Of a stretch of DNA of 64,000 nt, positions 1 to 9,802 are shown piece after piece. How positions within the stretch are numbered: the stretch's first letter is position 1; each line of letters begins with the position of its first letter. This DNA comes from Sporosarcina sp. ANT_H38 (lineage in GTDB: Bacteria; Bacillota; Bacilli; Bacillales_A; Planococcaceae), in assembly GCF_008369195.1 (NCBI RefSeq), contig NZ_VOBC01000001.1:1674001-1738000 (forward strand), written 5' to 3'. The notes below the pieces were generated by a model. The model did not search any database. It saw only the letters and a program-made list of their open reading frames with translations, and was not told the DNA's origin. Both the position numbers and the translations under genes were made by a program.

Positions 1-429
1 GATTACCCCTTTCAACTAGCTACTACCCTCATTGTACAAGTCGTTGTTCAAAAAAGAAACAGAAAAGCCGTAGCGACGTTCCTAGACGCACCTCCCAAAT
101 GGCAAACCGGTGTCTAGTTTGAGCTACAACAGAAAACGCTACCTAAACACACCACGTCCAATCGAACTAAAAATGATATAGACAATTCTCTTTTGTATGA
201 TCGTACGAGGTAAAACTAACAGCCTACAATATGTTTAACCTATGAATAACTGTATAAACTGATCACAAACGCCTTAAAAGGTGTCGCCAAATCCATTAAA
301 ATGACAGTACAGTTGTCAGGTTTATGGCGGGAGACGTTCCCGAAGAAGGATGCAGTTCAATCCTTTTCTAAGCGCCGCAGCGGATTCATTGGCACCCATT
401 ATCGCAAAATCTATAAACATTATTCTAAG
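1..429. other. left-edge stretch without a recognised gene
   Basis: The plus strand is open from the window edge to a TAG at 115-117 (38 codons, no start inside). This could be the end of a gene that begins outside the window, but I do not recognise the peptide. From 118 to 429 I see no open frame with a ribosome binding site and no known motif. The resDE pair that follows resC in B. subtilis is not here. Confidence 0.3.
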
Positions 430-472
430 TCAAAAAACTGCCTAGTAGTTAGTGAACTACTAGGCAGTTTTT
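430..472 (-). terminator. terminator of the res operon
   Basis: A near-perfect hairpin has arms AACTGCCTAGTAGTT and AACTACTAGGCAGTT around a 4-base loop. On the minus strand a T run follows it, directly after the resC stop codon. It closes the resABC transcript, so a resDE pair is not co-transcribed downstream. Confidence 0.85.
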
Positions 473-474
473 AG

Positions 475-1659
475 TTATGCGTATGAATGCAAACCAGCGA
501 TAATCAAATTCACGGCAATCAGGTTAAACATTATGATGACGAAACCGATAACTGCAAGCCACGCCGATTTTTCGCCATCCCAACCGCGCGATAAACGCAC
601 GTGAAGGAAAGCTGCATAGAATAACCAAGTGATAAGGGCCCATACTTCTTTAGGGTCCCATCCCCAGAACCTAGACCATGCTTCGTGCGCCCAGATCATA
701 GCAAAAATGAGAGCACCCAGTGTAAAGATTGGGAAACCAATCATAACAGCACGGTATCCAATTTCGTCCATCAATTGTGAATTCGCTTTTTTTGCGAATG
801 GTTGCAACAATGCCGCAATTGGACGGCGGAAAATGAGTCTAAGAATCAAGTAAAGAAGAATCCCAGTTGCAATTGACCAAACAAAAGTCGTCAGCGTCTT
901 CGCATTCACGATTGCCGGCATTTCAGCCCATGGTGTCATCGCTTCTGGTGTAAGTGATTCATATCCTGACATTCCGAAAAGTGGTGGATAATTGTACTCG
1001 ATATTGGCAGGTAGTTCATTTTTGTCGATATAAGTGAACTGCGCTTCATAGCCTGATAATTTAAACGTTGTCGAAGAAAATACGAAACCTATTACTAGGA
1101 TAAGCGTGAAGATAACCGCCTCTAGCCAAAAACGTTGTTTCGATTTTTTCGTCAAGTCGATATTTTTTAATAAGTAGATGAGTCCCGCTACAGCACTAAT
1201 CGCGAGAATCGATTCACCAAGTGCAGCTGTAATTACATGAACTGTCAACCAGTAACTCTTCAGCGCCGGAATAAGTGGTGTAATTTCTTTCGGGAACATA
1301 CTTGCATAGCCGATAATAATAATAGCGATCGGCAGTGCAAACAAGCCGAGTGAAGGTGTTCTATATAAGTAAAACAGAAGAATGAATGCCCCAACGAGCA
1401 TCATCCCAAATGCAGTCGTAAATTCGAACATATTACTCACTGGTGCATGGCCTGATGCTATCCAGCGAGTGATAAAATAGCCTAAATGAGTAATGAATCC
1501 GATAACTGTAATCGTAATCGCGATTTTTCCCCATCGGTTATTTTTATAAGTTGCTTCAGATTTAGCGCCTTTAACCGCACCACCAAAAAATAGCGTTGCG
1601 ACAAGGTAAGCGATAAATGAAACAAATAATAGATTGGCGCTTAACGATGCAAGTCCCAT
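475..1659 (-). CDS. resC: cytochrome c biogenesis protein ResC (CcsA)
   Basis: This is a multipass membrane protein of 394 residues that, with ResB, forms the system II haem transport and cytochrome c synthase complex. The C-terminal third holds the tryptophan-rich haem-handling WWD-type motif ([20 protein letters not shown]). About eight hydrophobic segments are visible, and the conserved His of the family occurs in the flanking helices. Its ATG overlaps the last base of the resB stop (TAATG), so translation is coupled to resB. The order resA-resB-resC is that of Bacillus. The first helix starts directly at the N-terminus and there is no signal peptide. Confidence 0.95.
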   Translation of the reverse strand: MGLASLSANLLFVSFIAYLVATLFFGGAVKGAKSEATYKNNRWGKIAITITVIGFITHLGYFITRWIASGHAPVSNMFEFTTAFGMMLVGAFILLFYLYRTPSLGLFALPIAIIIIGYASMFPKEITPLIPALKSYWLTVHVITAALGESILAISAVAGLIYLLKNIDLTKKSKQRFWLEAVIFTLILVIGFVFSSTTFKLSGYEAQFTYIDKNELPANIEYNYPPLFGMSGYESLTPEAMTPWAEMPAIVNAKTLTTFVWSIATGILLYLILRLIFRRPIAALLQPFAKKANSQLMDEIGYRAVMIGFPIFTLGALIFAMIWAHEAWSRFWGWDPKEVWALITWLFYAAFLHVRLSRGWDGEKSAWLAVIGFVIIMFNLIAVNLIIAGLHSYA

Positions 1660-3308
1660 TATACTTTGTCCCCTTCCTTATCTTGCAAGATAGCATCCTT
1701 GTCCTGTCTGTCTTCATAAGAAGGTAAATTAGCAACATCTTTCACTTGATCCAACTCTTTTTTCAAGGAGAACCAGTTTTTATTCGTATGTCCAGCAACT
1801 AGTAGTTCACCATTAGGGCCTTTTTGAATCCATATTCTTCTATGGTTCCAATAAGATCCTTGCGAAACACCAATCATAAAGATAATCCCTCCTACAAGAA
1901 GAAGATATAATGTTTTATCTTTACGTACTGTCAGCCCGGATATATCGCGGGTTTCTGCACTGACGAATTTCACTTTATAATCGTTGACTTCCGTCTCAAG
2001 CGTTTGTTTAATCGCGACGAAACTCATCTCGCCATCCGGTTTGGCTGGTGTTACCATTTTAAAAATGAATGCAGGGTTGTTCGGTATCGGAGATTTCGAT
2101 TTCGGTTCTCCGTCCTCAATACCGTCATAATCCGGATAATAATCGCTTAGAATAACTCGTGCACCATTATCAAGTTTGTACTCACGCTCAGGATTAGTAA
2201 GATCCACCGTAAACTCTCCAAATGAGGCTTCCGTAGCTTTTTCAGTTAATTGGAATGTCATCGATTTTAATTCATCTAAACGAAAATCCATTTGGAATAC
2301 ATTATATCCATCAAATTTCAAAGGTTTATTGACAATAATTGAGTAGTCTTTTACGAATTCCATTTTATCAGATCCTGGAAGGCCACCTTCCGCCGTCTGA
2401 TACAATTTGACATCAGTCTGATAGTTTTTCGCAATCATGCCTACACGGTCGAGCGCATCACCGAATACATCATCGGCTTCCTCTTTCGTGTAGTTTTCTA
2501 CGATGAAATCTTTACTTTCCAAAAAGTAACCTTCTGCGCCGGGGATAGAACGCGTTTCACCTTCGCGAATCCACATCGTTTCATCAACATAAAAACCCGG
2601 GATCCCGCGTAATAAAATACCAAAGAGAAAAATGATAAGTCCTAAGTGATTGACATACGGGCCCCATCTAGAAAAACGGTTTTTCTCTGCTAGCAAAGCT
2701 CCGTCTTCAATCTTCACGTTGTAACGTAGTTCCTTCAGTTTTTCTTCCGCTTTTATAAGTGCAGCTTCTGGATCTTCGGACAGACCTTCACCATAGATTC
2801 GTTGTTTCTTCATGAATGAAGGATGCCGTTTCGTACGTTGTTTTTTCAATGATTTATAAAGGGGGATAACTCGGTCTACACTGGCAATGATAATGGAAGT
2901 TCCAAGCATACCGACCAACGTGATAAACCACCAGCTATTATACATGTCATGAAACCCAAGTTTGTAATAAATCGTGCCTGCTAATCCGTAAAGCCGTTCG
3001 TAATACGCTGCATACTCCGCCTCAGTTGACGCGGCCACATACAATTTTTGTGGAAAAATTGTGCCGATCGCAGCAGTTGCGAGAACGGCAACGATAATAC
3101 TAATTCCGATTTTAACGCTAGAAAAGAAATTCCATATCTTATCAATGATTGACCGCTTATACGTCTGCGATCTTCTTGCTGAACCCTCATACCGCATATC
3201 AACAAGTTTACTTTCTTTCGCTTCTTCAGTTTGCGGTCTACCACATCGCTCACAAAGCACTGTGCCAAATGGATTATCATGACCGCACTGGCATTTGATT
3301 TTGCCCAT
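1659..3308 (-). CDS. resB: cytochrome c biogenesis protein ResB (Ccs1)
   Basis: The protein has 549 residues, the usual size for Bacillales ResB. The N-terminus carries a zinc-ribbon-like pair of Cys motifs (CQCGH, then CERCGRP), followed by the family signature [20 protein letters not shown] and two transmembrane helices around residues 65-90 and 125-145. A third helix lies near 215-235, then a large extracytoplasmic domain, and a last helix near 470-490. With ResC it delivers haem and attaches it to apocytochrome c outside the membrane. The stop overlaps the resC start; resA ends 16 bases upstream, so the three genes form one operon. Confidence 0.95.
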   Translation of the reverse strand: MGKIKCQCGHDNPFGTVLCERCGRPQTEEAKESKLVDMRYEGSARRSQTYKRSIIDKIWNFFSSVKIGISIIVAVLATAAIGTIFPQKLYVAASTEAEYAAYYERLYGLAGTIYYKLGFHDMYNSWWFITLVGMLGTSIIIASVDRVIPLYKSLKKQRTKRHPSFMKKQRIYGEGLSEDPEAALIKAEEKLKELRYNVKIEDGALLAEKNRFSRWGPYVNHLGLIIFLFGILLRGIPGFYVDETMWIREGETRSIPGAEGYFLESKDFIVENYTKEEADDVFGDALDRVGMIAKNYQTDVKLYQTAEGGLPGSDKMEFVKDYSIIVNKPLKFDGYNVFQMDFRLDELKSMTFQLTEKATEASFGEFTVDLTNPEREYKLDNGARVILSDYYPDYDGIEDGEPKSKSPIPNNPAFIFKMVTPAKPDGEMSFVAIKQTLETEVNDYKVKFVSAETRDISGLTVRKDKTLYLLLVGGIIFMIGVSQGSYWNHRRIWIQKGPNGELLVAGHTNKNWFSLKKELDQVKDVANLPSYEDRQDKDAILQDKEGDKV

Positions 3309-3324
3309 TTTGGATTACTCCTTA

Positions 3325-3855
3325 TTAGGGTTGAATGCTTTCCATGAGTGAAATGATCTCACTTTCAGACATTTCCCTTGTTATGATTTGTTCAATTTCC
3401 CCGTCCTTATTGATGAGGAAGGTTGTAGGGAGCGGAACAATATTATAGGCTTCCTTAACACTCTTATCTTTATCAATAGTAATTGGGAAAGTCAGTCCAT
3501 ACTGGTCTCTGAACGTTTCAACCTTCAAATTAGATTCGGCAATATTGACGGCAAGAATATTGACGCCTTTTTCTTCGAATGCTTTGTGCTGATTTTCCAT
3601 ATACGGCATTTCTTTTTTACAAGGTCCACACCAAGTTCCCCAAAAATTCAAGAAAACGCCTTCACCTTTATAATCAGATAGCCGATGTTTGTTGCCTTCT
3701 AAATCGACAAGCTCGAAATCAGGAGCTTTATCCCCAACCGCTAATACCTTCACTTTATCTTTCGAAGCGATGGTATAGACAACTGCAGAAACGAGAAGTA
3801 ACAGGACGATTGTCCTAATAATAAGACGTGTTATCTTTTTATCCGCCTTAGCCAT
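3325..3855 (-). CDS. resA: thiol-disulfide oxidoreductase ResA
   Basis: This is a thioredoxin-fold protein of 176 residues with one N-terminal membrane anchor (about residues 10-29). The redox motif is WCGPC, with Cys76 and Cys79; B. subtilis ResA has CEPC, so the second position differs. The cis-Pro region reads PLPTTFLI. It reduces the CXXCH cysteines of apocytochrome c on the outer face of the membrane so that ResBC can attach haem. It is the first gene of the res operon, 104 bases after rluB. Thioredoxin-like relatives exist, but the position next to resBC makes the assignment firm. Confidence 0.93.
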   Translation of the reverse strand: MAKADKKITRLIIRTIVLLLLVSAVVYTIASKDKVKVLAVGDKAPDFELVDLEGNKHRLSDYKGEGVFLNFWGTWCGPCKKEMPYMENQHKAFEEKGVNILAVNIAESNLKVETFRDQYGLTFPITIDKDKSVKEAYNIVPLPTTFLINKDGEIEQIITREMSESEIISLMESIQP

Positions 3856-3959
3856 ACGTACTGCCTCCTAACAATAAATAAGTTCTGCCTTTAATTATAA
3901 CAAATAGACTTTTAGAAAGACCCATCATAATTGAATGGATTGTGAACAATTGCGTGAAA

Positions 3960-4691
3960 TTAGCCTATTTTACCCGTTTCTGCTAGGACACGTAGCTGTT
4001 TCACTTCGTGTCTTGTTAATTCACGTGCTTCGCCAGCATTTAGACCGTGTGTCGTTACGTTACCAAATGATTCTCTGCGCAGTTTTAGGACCGGACATCC
4101 AATTGCATCAAACATGCGGCGTACTTGACGGTTTTTCCCTTCGCTAATCGTAATTTCAATTAGCGCAGTTCCGGCTTTCTTATCCACAGTCTGGATTTTT
4201 AAATGTGCAGGAGCAGTTTTGCCGTCTTCCAGGTCAATTCCCTGCTCAAGTTTTCTGATTGACTCGCGATCAGGAATCCCTTTTACTTTTGCAATATATT
4301 TTTTCTTAATGCCGAATTTCGGATGTGTCATCAAGTAAGAGAAATCTCCATCATTCGTCATGATGATAACGCCGGATGTATCATAGTCAAGACGTCCAAC
4401 CGGAAAAATTCGTTGTTCGATTTGCGGGAACAGGTCTAAAACTGTTTTCCTGCCCTTTTCATCATCCACTGTCGAAATGACCCCTCTTGGTTTATATAAT
4501 AAGAAGTAGACGTAAGTCTCTTTAACGAGCTGAACGCCTTCAACTTCTACACGATCCGAACTGGATACTTTTGTTCCAAGCTCCGTTACAACGACACCGT
4601 TCACCTTCACTTTTCCTGCAACAATTAGTGTTTCTGATTTTCTGCGTGATGCGACTCCTGCTTGTGCTAACACTTTCTGTAATCTTTCCAT
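3960..4691 (-). CDS. rluB: 23S rRNA pseudouridine synthase RluB
   Basis: The protein has 243 residues. An N-terminal S4 RNA-binding domain (residues 1-60, starting MERLQKVLAQAGVASRR) is followed by the RsuA/RluB catalytic domain. The active-site motif GRLDYDTSG puts the catalytic Asp at residue 102. It makes a pseudouridine in the helix 89-90 region of 23S rRNA. In B. subtilis rluB also precedes resA. Here it is separated from dacB upstream by a terminator, and the spmA-spmB pair that usually lies between dacB and rluB is absent. Confidence 0.93.
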   Translation of the reverse strand: MERLQKVLAQAGVASRRKSETLIVAGKVKVNGVVVTELGTKVSSSDRVEVEGVQLVKETYVYFLLYKPRGVISTVDDEKGRKTVLDLFPQIEQRIFPVGRLDYDTSGVIIMTNDGDFSYLMTHPKFGIKKKYIAKVKGIPDRESIRKLEQGIDLEDGKTAPAHLKIQTVDKKAGTALIEITISEGKNRQVRRMFDAIGCPVLKLRRESFGNVTTHGLNAGEARELTRHEVKQLRVLAETGKIG

Positions 4692-4744
4692 TAAGTCACC
4701 CCATCTTCATTCTGTAAAAAATTATGTCACACTTTGTAGTAAAT

Positions 4745-4780
4745 GAAAAGAGGACTGACCTATATAGCGTCAGTCTTCCC
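4745..4780 (-). terminator. terminator after dacB
   Basis: Hairpin arms GGACTGAC (4752-4759) and GTCAGTCTTCC (4769-4779). On the minus strand TTTTCATTT follows. It separates the scp-dacB transcript from rluB-res. Confidence 0.7.
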
Positions 4781-4854
4781 TAAACCGTCACAATTGCATT
4801 TTTTCAATTAATAACCGCTTGAAGTTTACTGTTTTTTTTGCCATTAAAAAATAT

Positions 4855-5856
4855 TCATTGTTTTATGAGTACTTCAGTCGTAATAAGTGGCTCATTGTCG
4901 AGTGACACAGTCCAATGCCCTGTACTCTTTTCATCTTTTCCACGAGGGATGAGAATGACATTCGACAATTTTGATTTCTCACCTTTTTTCAATAACAAAC
5001 GGATAGGTTTGGCTAGTTCTGCTTCTACACCAGGAAGAATATCATATACTCCTTTTTTGGCGACAGTCACTAAGTCGAAAGTTGAAAACACTTTACTTGC
5101 CAAGTTTCTATGCGTATTCCAGTCGTTACCATCATTCAGTGTAACGACGATGATGTTTTTGCCGTCTTTCTCGAAATAAGTTGCAAGTGTCCTGCCCGCT
5201 GCTTTTGTAAATCCGGTCTTTCCTGCAATCGCGGTCTGCTCAGAATGGATAAGACGGTGTTTGTTACGCCAATTATAGGCCTGGTCCTTACCTTGGTAAC
5301 TATAATTCTCTGTGGTAGCAATTTTACGAAATTTGTCATTCCCCATTGCATAGTGTAGCATGAGCGCAGTTTCGTATGCAGTAGACAAGTGACGCTCATC
5401 ATGCAATCCAGATGGATTCGTGAAGACAGTATCATTCAATCCGTACAAAAGCGCTTTTTCATTCATCAGGTCTACAAAGCCATCCATTGAACCGCCTGCA
5501 TGTTCTGCCAGCGCACGTGCAGCATCGTTACCCGACCGCAGCATCAGACCATTTAGTAGGGCATACGAGTCAATCATCATTCCTTGCGGCAAGTAAAGAG
5601 ATGATCCTTCTGCCGAGGCAGCTTGTGGCGAAATTATGACATCTTTGGGCAGTTTACCACTTTCAATGAACGTAAACGCCGTCCACATTTTTGTTAGACT
5701 GGCAATTGGCAGTCTAACATTTTCGTTTTGACCTTCTAATAATCTGCCTGTATCAGCGTCAATAACAGCCCATGCTTGGCCGGATGCAGCAACTTCTTTC
5801 TGACCTCCGCCAACAAGTAACATGAAAAATAGGACAACGATTAGCGTCCGTTTCAA
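4855..5856 (-). CDS. dacB: D-alanyl-D-alanine carboxypeptidase (DacB-like, S11 family)
   Basis: This penicillin-binding protein of 333 residues starts with a signal peptide (about residues 1-25). All three active-site motifs are present: SLTK with the nucleophile Ser53, SGN at 108-110, and KTG at 213-215. It trims the terminal D-Ala of peptidoglycan side chains outside the membrane. It is shorter than B. subtilis DacB and DacF (about 380-390 residues), so the C-terminal beta domain is reduced. Its place between scpB and rluB matches dacB of the B. subtilis dacB-spmA-spmB operon (spore cortex maturation), but spmAB are missing. Because dacF is absent from its own usual place upstream of spoIIAA, this gene might serve for both. 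It overlaps the scpB stop by four bases. Confidence 0.85.
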   Translation of the reverse strand: MKRTLIVVLFFMLLVGGGQKEVAASGQAWAVIDADTGRLLEGQNENVRLPIASLTKMWTAFTFIESGKLPKDVIISPQAASAEGSSLYLPQGMMIDSYALLNGLMLRSGNDAARALAEHAGGSMDGFVDLMNEKALLYGLNDTVFTNPSGLHDERHLSTAYETALMLHYAMGNDKFRKIATTENYSYQGKDQAYNWRNKHRLIHSEQTAIAGKTGFTKAAGRTLATYFEKDGKNIIVVTLNDGNDWNTHRNLASKVFSTFDLVTVAKKGVYDILPGVEAELAKPIRLLLKKGEKSKLSNVILIPRGKDEKSTGHWTVSLDNEPLITTEVLIKQ

Positions 5857-6473
5857 GAAATGTTTCCTCCTCCATCATTTTCCATTGCAAAAGCTTCTTG
5901 GAACTTTGTCATGAACAAGTCTGTTTCAACTGCTTCGCCATCTTCTTCCTGAGAAAGGGGTGGTAATCCATCAAGAGACTCCAATCCGAATCGGTCCAGG
6001 AACAAGTCTGTTGTACCAAAGAGAATTGCTCGTCCACTTCCTTCTGATCGACCTTTTTCCATTATGAGCCCCTTTGAGATAAGAGTGTTGATTGGTCCTT
6101 CGGATTTAACGCCTCGAAGATCATCGATTTCAACACGCGTCACAGGTTGTCTGTATGCGATAATCGCTAATACTTCAAGTGATGCCTGGGTCATTGATTT
6201 CGGAGACGGATTTTCTAACAACCGTTTTATATCCTCTACGAATTCTGCTTTCGTCACCAGACGATACGCACCTCCAAACTGCTTCAGCATGATACCGCTC
6301 TCTTTACGTTCTTCATAACCCATGCGAAGCCGATCAATTGCTTTAGCCACTTCCGATTCTTTATGCTCAGTTAGGGAGGTTAACTGTTTAATCGTTAACC
6401 CTTCATCCCCAACTATGAATAAAAAACTTTCAATCATTCCTGGCAAACGGTCGTTAAATTTCATTTCACTCAT
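5853..6473 (-). CDS. scpB: segregation and condensation protein B
   Basis: A protein of 206 residues made of two winged-helix domains, typical of ScpB. Characteristic stretches are ESFLFIVGDEGLT near the N-terminus and TQASLEVLAIIAYRQPVTR in the second domain. It binds ScpA and, with the SMC ATPase, forms condensin for chromosome organisation and segregation. It overlaps scpA by eight bases upstream and dacB by four bases downstream, so the three are co-translated. The start may be Met1 or Met4. Confidence 0.94.
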   Translation of the reverse strand: MSEMKFNDRLPGMIESFLFIVGDEGLTIKQLTSLTEHKESEVAKAIDRLRMGYEERKESGIMLKQFGGAYRLVTKAEFVEDIKRLLENPSPKSMTQASLEVLAIIAYRQPVTRVEIDDLRGVKSEGPINTLISKGLIMEKGRSEGSGRAILFGTTDLFLDRFGLESLDGLPPLSQEEDGEAVETDLFMTKFQEAFAMENDGGGNIS

Positions 6474-7215
6474 CCTCCCGTCGGAACGATACTGTCAAAT
6501 CATCGAAATTACCAGCCTGATTGACAGTTATGTCCCGCCGTTTCATTAATTCAAGCAATGATAGAAAAGTTACGACAAGATCGCTTGTCTCACCCTTTTC
6601 GAATAAGGAATAGAAATCACATTTTCCGCCGCCTTTTTCTAGTATTGCCATAATATCATTCATTTTTTCACTGATGGATACTTCCGTTTTGGATATACTT
6701 GCTGTCATAGGTGCTTTCAAACGTTTCCTGTGAAGCATCTTTTGAAATGCACCGATTAAATCGAACACATTCAAACTTTCTTCCGACTCACTCACCACTA
6801 TTTCGCCAAACTCCGTAAGATCTTCGGGTGGTTTGGTAAAATATCCGGATCGCATATCCGCAGATTCTTTCAGACTAATGGCTGCCTCTTTATATTTTTT
6901 GTATTCAATCAGGCGAGCAACTAGCTCATCACGCGGATCATCTTCCATGTCAAAATCAAAGTCGTCATCGAACTCTTCACCGTCATGGACCGGCAAAAGC
7001 ATTTTGCTCTTAATTTCAATCAATGTCGCTGCAAGGACAAGGTATTCGCTTAGTTCGTCCAATTGCAGTACACGCATCGCTTGGAGGTGTTCTATGTACT
7101 GCGTTGTCAATTCCGCCATCGGGATATCGTATATATCAATTTCAAGTCGGTTAATTAAATGCAATAATAGATCTAGTGGCCCTTCAAAAGCATCTAATTT
7201 CACTTGATATGTCAT
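6466..7215 (-). CDS. scpA: segregation and condensation protein A (kleisin)
   Basis: A protein of 249 residues. The N-terminal kleisin signature is YQVKLDAFEGPLDLLLHLI; an acidic linker (DDDFDFDMEDDPRDE) sits near residues 84-98, and a C-terminal winged helix is present. It bridges the SMC dimer heads and recruits ScpB. It is the first gene of scpA-scpB-dacB and is divergent from ypuF, with 46 bases between the two starts. Confidence 0.95.
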   Translation of the reverse strand: MTYQVKLDAFEGPLDLLLHLINRLEIDIYDIPMAELTTQYIEHLQAMRVLQLDELSEYLVLAATLIEIKSKMLLPVHDGEEFDDDFDFDMEDDPRDELVARLIEYKKYKEAAISLKESADMRSGYFTKPPEDLTEFGEIVVSESEESLNVFDLIGAFQKMLHRKRLKAPMTASISKTEVSISEKMNDIMAILEKGGGKCDFYSLFEKGETSDLVVTFLSLLELMKRRDITVNQAGNFDDLTVSFRREDE

Positions 7216-7261
7216 TCTGTGACACCTACCTATCTTTCATACTCTGGAAAGGACTGATTGC

Positions 7262-7774
7262 ATGCATCCGTATCATCATCCACTATTCGTAAATTTTATT
7301 GTTTATTTCAATAGCAATCAAGACTATTTTGAATGCCACGAAGTACTGGAGGAATACTGGAAATCTATTCCGAACAGCGATAAAAACCACCCGTTGACAG
7401 CCTATATCCTTCTTGCTACTGGAATGTATCATTGGCGGAGAGGTAATAAGCCCGGAGCATCACGAACTCTCAACAAAGCAATGACAAAGTTTCCGACTTT
7501 CGTTACCAACAATCCTGCATACACGGAAGAAATTGATTTTGACCAGTTAATACACGATGTTACAAGAGCGGTAAACTATTTGAATCAAGATCTGCCATTC
7601 GAATCGTTCCCAATCACAATCCTATCAGATAGAATTACTGACCTGACTAGTAAGTCGGAACAATCTATGACACTTCAACCTTTTGGCAGCGATGCCGTCA
7701 TTCATAAACATATGCTTAGAGACCGCAGTGATATTCTTCGGGAACGTGAAGAAAAGAAGAAGGATAGACTTTAA
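7262..7774 (+). CDS. ypuF: DUF309 family protein (YpuF-like)
   Basis: A protein of 170 residues. It has the DUF309 signature FNSNQDYFECHEVLEEYWK followed by YILLATGMYHWRRGN, an all-helical fold with conserved His and Glu residues. The biochemical function is not established. In B. subtilis ypuF lies next to scpA in the same direction, whereas here it is divergent from scpA, which points to a local inversion or promoter reshuffling. An AAAGGA ribosome binding site lies just before the ATG. The last 40 residues, rich in Arg, Lys and Glu, are not part of the domain. Confidence 0.8.
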   Translation: MHPYHHPLFVNFIVYFNSNQDYFECHEVLEEYWKSIPNSDKNHPLTAYILLATGMYHWRRGNKPGASRTLNKAMTKFPTFVTNNPAYTEEIDFDQLIHDVTRAVNYLNQDLPFESFPITILSDRITDLTSKSEQSMTLQPFGSDAVIHKHMLRDRSDILREREEKKKDRL

Positions 7775-7940
7775 TTGTCTGAGCATTGAAAACTTTCTGG
7801 TCTTAAAAGTCAATAGTACCAATGGTTTTATAGTATATATGCTTATGACGAAAAAGGCGAATAAGTGAATAGTATTAAGGTCTTATCACCACGGATGAAG
7901 GCCGTTTTCAGTCGATTTCGATCCATTGAATAAACAAAAT

Positions 7941-7977
7941 AAACGACTTTTCCCTAATCGGATTGGTCGTTTTTTGT
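7941..7977 (+). terminator. terminator after ypuF
   Basis: Arms AAACGAC (7941-7947) and GTCGTTT (7966-7972) are followed by a T run on the plus strand. It lies 166 bases after the ypuF stop. Confidence 0.65.
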
Positions 7978-8170
7978 TCTATTGACTAAATCTCCATACT
8001 TTCTTTTGGTAAATGGAAACAAGCGCCAGCACGTTTCCCATTGAAATCTTTCGCTTAGATTCACGTTGGCTTATTTATTTAAAAGACGTGTCACTTTCTA
8101 ATAAGCAACACAAGCTTAGATGCATAATCTATGCCGAAAGTAAGCAAGGAACGCATTGTACTAAGTACAA

Positions 8171-8200
8171 GAGTGCCCGAAATCGTATCTTCGGGCACTC
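8171..8200. repeat. perfect 10-bp inverted repeat
   Basis: Arms GAGTGCCCGA and TCGGGCACTC around a 10-base loop. There is no T run on the plus side. It may be a weak terminator or a processing site. Confidence 0.55.
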
Positions 8201-8389
8201 ACACTCTCCATAGAATGTCATCAATTCTTGTCTTCCAAACAACTGCATTTTTCACTTGCACATTGTAGGAAACCGACGGGCAACTATTCATAACAGGATT
8301 ACTGAAAATGGAGGTTATCAAGCTCTTCTCAACAGTATTTTATACAAAATTTTTTTAATCAACAGACGTGTAATAAAATAGAGAAACCA

Positions 8390-8635
8390 TTACTTGTCAC
8401 TCTTTTCGACAGTATTTTTAGCACTTGAATATAATCCAGAGGCCGATAACCCTAGCATTGCCCCTACCAATATACCTTGCCTCAAATCAAATTCTGCCAC
8501 GTAAACCACGCCTATAACTATACCAATTACCAAAGCTATAAACGGTAACACCTTTTTACTTACCCCAGCCCTTTTAAACAACTCCACTATCCCCAAAATC
8601 AAGGGAATTATAACTACATCATAGATTTCAAACAT
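8390..8635 (-). CDS. small holin-like membrane protein
   Basis: A protein of 81 residues with two or three hydrophobic segments (about 8-24, 30-48 and 55-70) and a charged C-terminal tail (KNTVEKSDK). The ribosome binding site AGAGAGGTG precedes the ATG. The size, helix spacing and the ending GLSASGLYSSAKN resemble small phage holins, which make pores in the membrane for endolysin release. No endolysin, tail or capsid gene is nearby. With the integrase remnant at 9144-9383 it looks like a prophage scar. It could also be an unrelated small membrane protein. Confidence 0.55.
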   Translation of the reverse strand: MFEIYDVVIIPLILGIVELFKRAGVSKKVLPFIALVIGIVIGVVYVAEFDLRQGILVGAMLGLSASGLYSSAKNTVEKSDK

Positions 8636-9143
8636 TTAATCACCTCTCTTCCATATAATATTTTATGAGCTACTTGTCCTTTCAGTAACGGCCTGCTTTT
8701 ATTTTTTTGATAAATAAAAAGAACGCCCAGGATCGACGTTCTTGATTTTTGCTCAACTATTTTTTACTACCGATAAATTACCCGCGTTTACGTTTCCTGC
8801 ATATTTTAAACGAAATTTAGAACAATAGTCATCTTAATAAAAGTGTTGAGTGACAGTTCCCCAAACCTATACTTAAACACATATCATTATTAAAAAGAAA
8901 AGAGATAATCAATTAACGGAAGCTAATGTGGTGTTAAATACACCTACAATCGCAACCATGCCGTTTTAGGAATTAGTGTAGGGAAGTATTCACTTGGAGC
9001 TTTGAACAGCGTTAGGGGTTTTGCAGGAACAAGATAAGTAGTGCTATAGGGGTTCGCATCATACTCAAGTTGATAAACAAAGCATCACACAATAAAAAAT
9101 AAGCTGTCCCAAAACTCTCCGAGTTGAATTCGAAGAGTTTTAA
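8636..9143. other. non-coding stretch in the prophage scar
   Basis: I see no supported gene here. A short hairpin lies at 8719-8743 (AAGAACG / CGTTCTT), and a larger inverted repeat at 9103-9149. Confidence 0.4.
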
Positions 9144-9149
9144 GACAGC
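9103..9149. repeat. imperfect inverted repeat, IS-end-like
   Basis: Outer arms GCTGTC and GACAGC with inner arms AAAACTCT and AGAGTTTT form an imperfect stem of about 19 bp. The motif AAGCTGTCCCAAAA is like the ends of some Bacillales insertion sequences, but no transposase is present. It directly abuts the integrase remnant. Confidence 0.5.
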
Positions 9150-9383
9150 ATTGCAAGAACGGCATTTGATAGACGTTATGCTATGTACATCAATCGTGCG
9201 GGTGTTAAAAGAATCCGCATAGATGATTTCCATCACTCGCATGCATCCTATCTTATTCACAAAGGTAATATTATTCCTGGTGTTGCAACAAGACTTGGCC
9301 ACATGGATTTTACCACGATGCCTACAAATCAATATCCATCAACACAAAGGGTCGACGTTAATTGTCTGAACCATCTTCTTTAG
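9144..9383 (+). pseudogene. remnant of a phage tyrosine recombinase (C-terminal part)
   Basis: The frame holds about 65 recognisable residues of the catalytic core of a phage-type integrase: AGVKRIRIDDFHHSHASYLI, then GVATRLGHMDFTT. In intact integrases this reads HDLRHSHASLLI and RLGH. Here the catalytic Arg of the HxxR box has become His, and the region after RLGH, which should carry the nucleophile Tyr, is scrambled. A stop at 9141-9143 cuts off everything upstream, and there is no ribosome binding site. It is therefore a dead fragment and runs into the 3' end of ribT. Confidence 0.75.
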
Positions 9384-9726
9384 ACTTACATTTCTGTATG
9401 AATAAATCAGTTTCTTCAGTTCCTATACATGCTTTGTCAGGGAAGAGCGCTTGCAGTTTCATCACCATTTCTTGACCAATCCCTTCCCCGCGGAAAGATG
9501 GATTGACAGAAAGATGCTGTAATGTGTAGTCTTCTTCTCCTAATTGAATGCCGATCAAACCGAGGAAGTCCTCATCTTTTTTCAAAAGATATAACTGCCA
9601 ACTTTCATCCGTTTCATAGTGAAAAATCCATTCTTGCAATTTTTTCACAGTTTTATCGCCGGGCATATAGGAGAGTAACCCCATCGCAATTTTTTCATAC
9701 GTTTTCTTATAACGCAAAAGTGTCAA
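9358..9726 (-). CDS. ribT: GNAT family acetyltransferase RibT
   Basis: A protein of 122 residues. It matches RibT from end to end: the start LLRYKKTYEKIAMGLLSYMP is diagnostic, and the acetyl-CoA loop is SVNPSFRGEGIGQEMV. RibT is a GNAT enzyme at the end of the B. subtilis riboflavin operon; its substrate is not established. Here the ribDEAH genes that should precede it are missing, and the upstream neighbour is lysA. It is therefore a leftover of the rib operon kept on its own. Confidence 0.88.
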   Translation of the reverse strand: MTLLRYKKTYEKIAMGLLSYMPGDKTVKKLQEWIFHYETDESWQLYLLKKDEDFLGLIGIQLGEEDYTLQHLSVNPSFRGEGIGQEMVMKLQALFPDKACIGTEETDLFIQKCKSKEDGSDN

Positions 9727-9802
9727 TTGAATCCCTTCTTTTCTGAAAATCCTTTGTTCATAGGATAGGACAAACTACGTTTCCAATGAAAAACAGTATC
9801 CT

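Larger units (their letters stand above)
7775..8389. other. intergenic stretch between ypuF and the holin-like gene
   Basis: This stretch holds the ypuF terminator (7941-7977) and a second hairpin (8171-8200). A plus frame of 66 codons at 8013-8213 has no ribosome binding site and runs into the second hairpin, so I do not call it. Nothing else is seen. Confidence 0.5.

Noticed and set aside
8013..8213. 66-codon plus-strand gene
   Set aside because: No ribosome binding site, and its end overlaps a hairpin; no homology recognised.
9144..9383. Functional integrase
   Set aside because: The HxxR arginine is replaced by His, the tyrosine region is degraded and the upstream part is cut by a stop.
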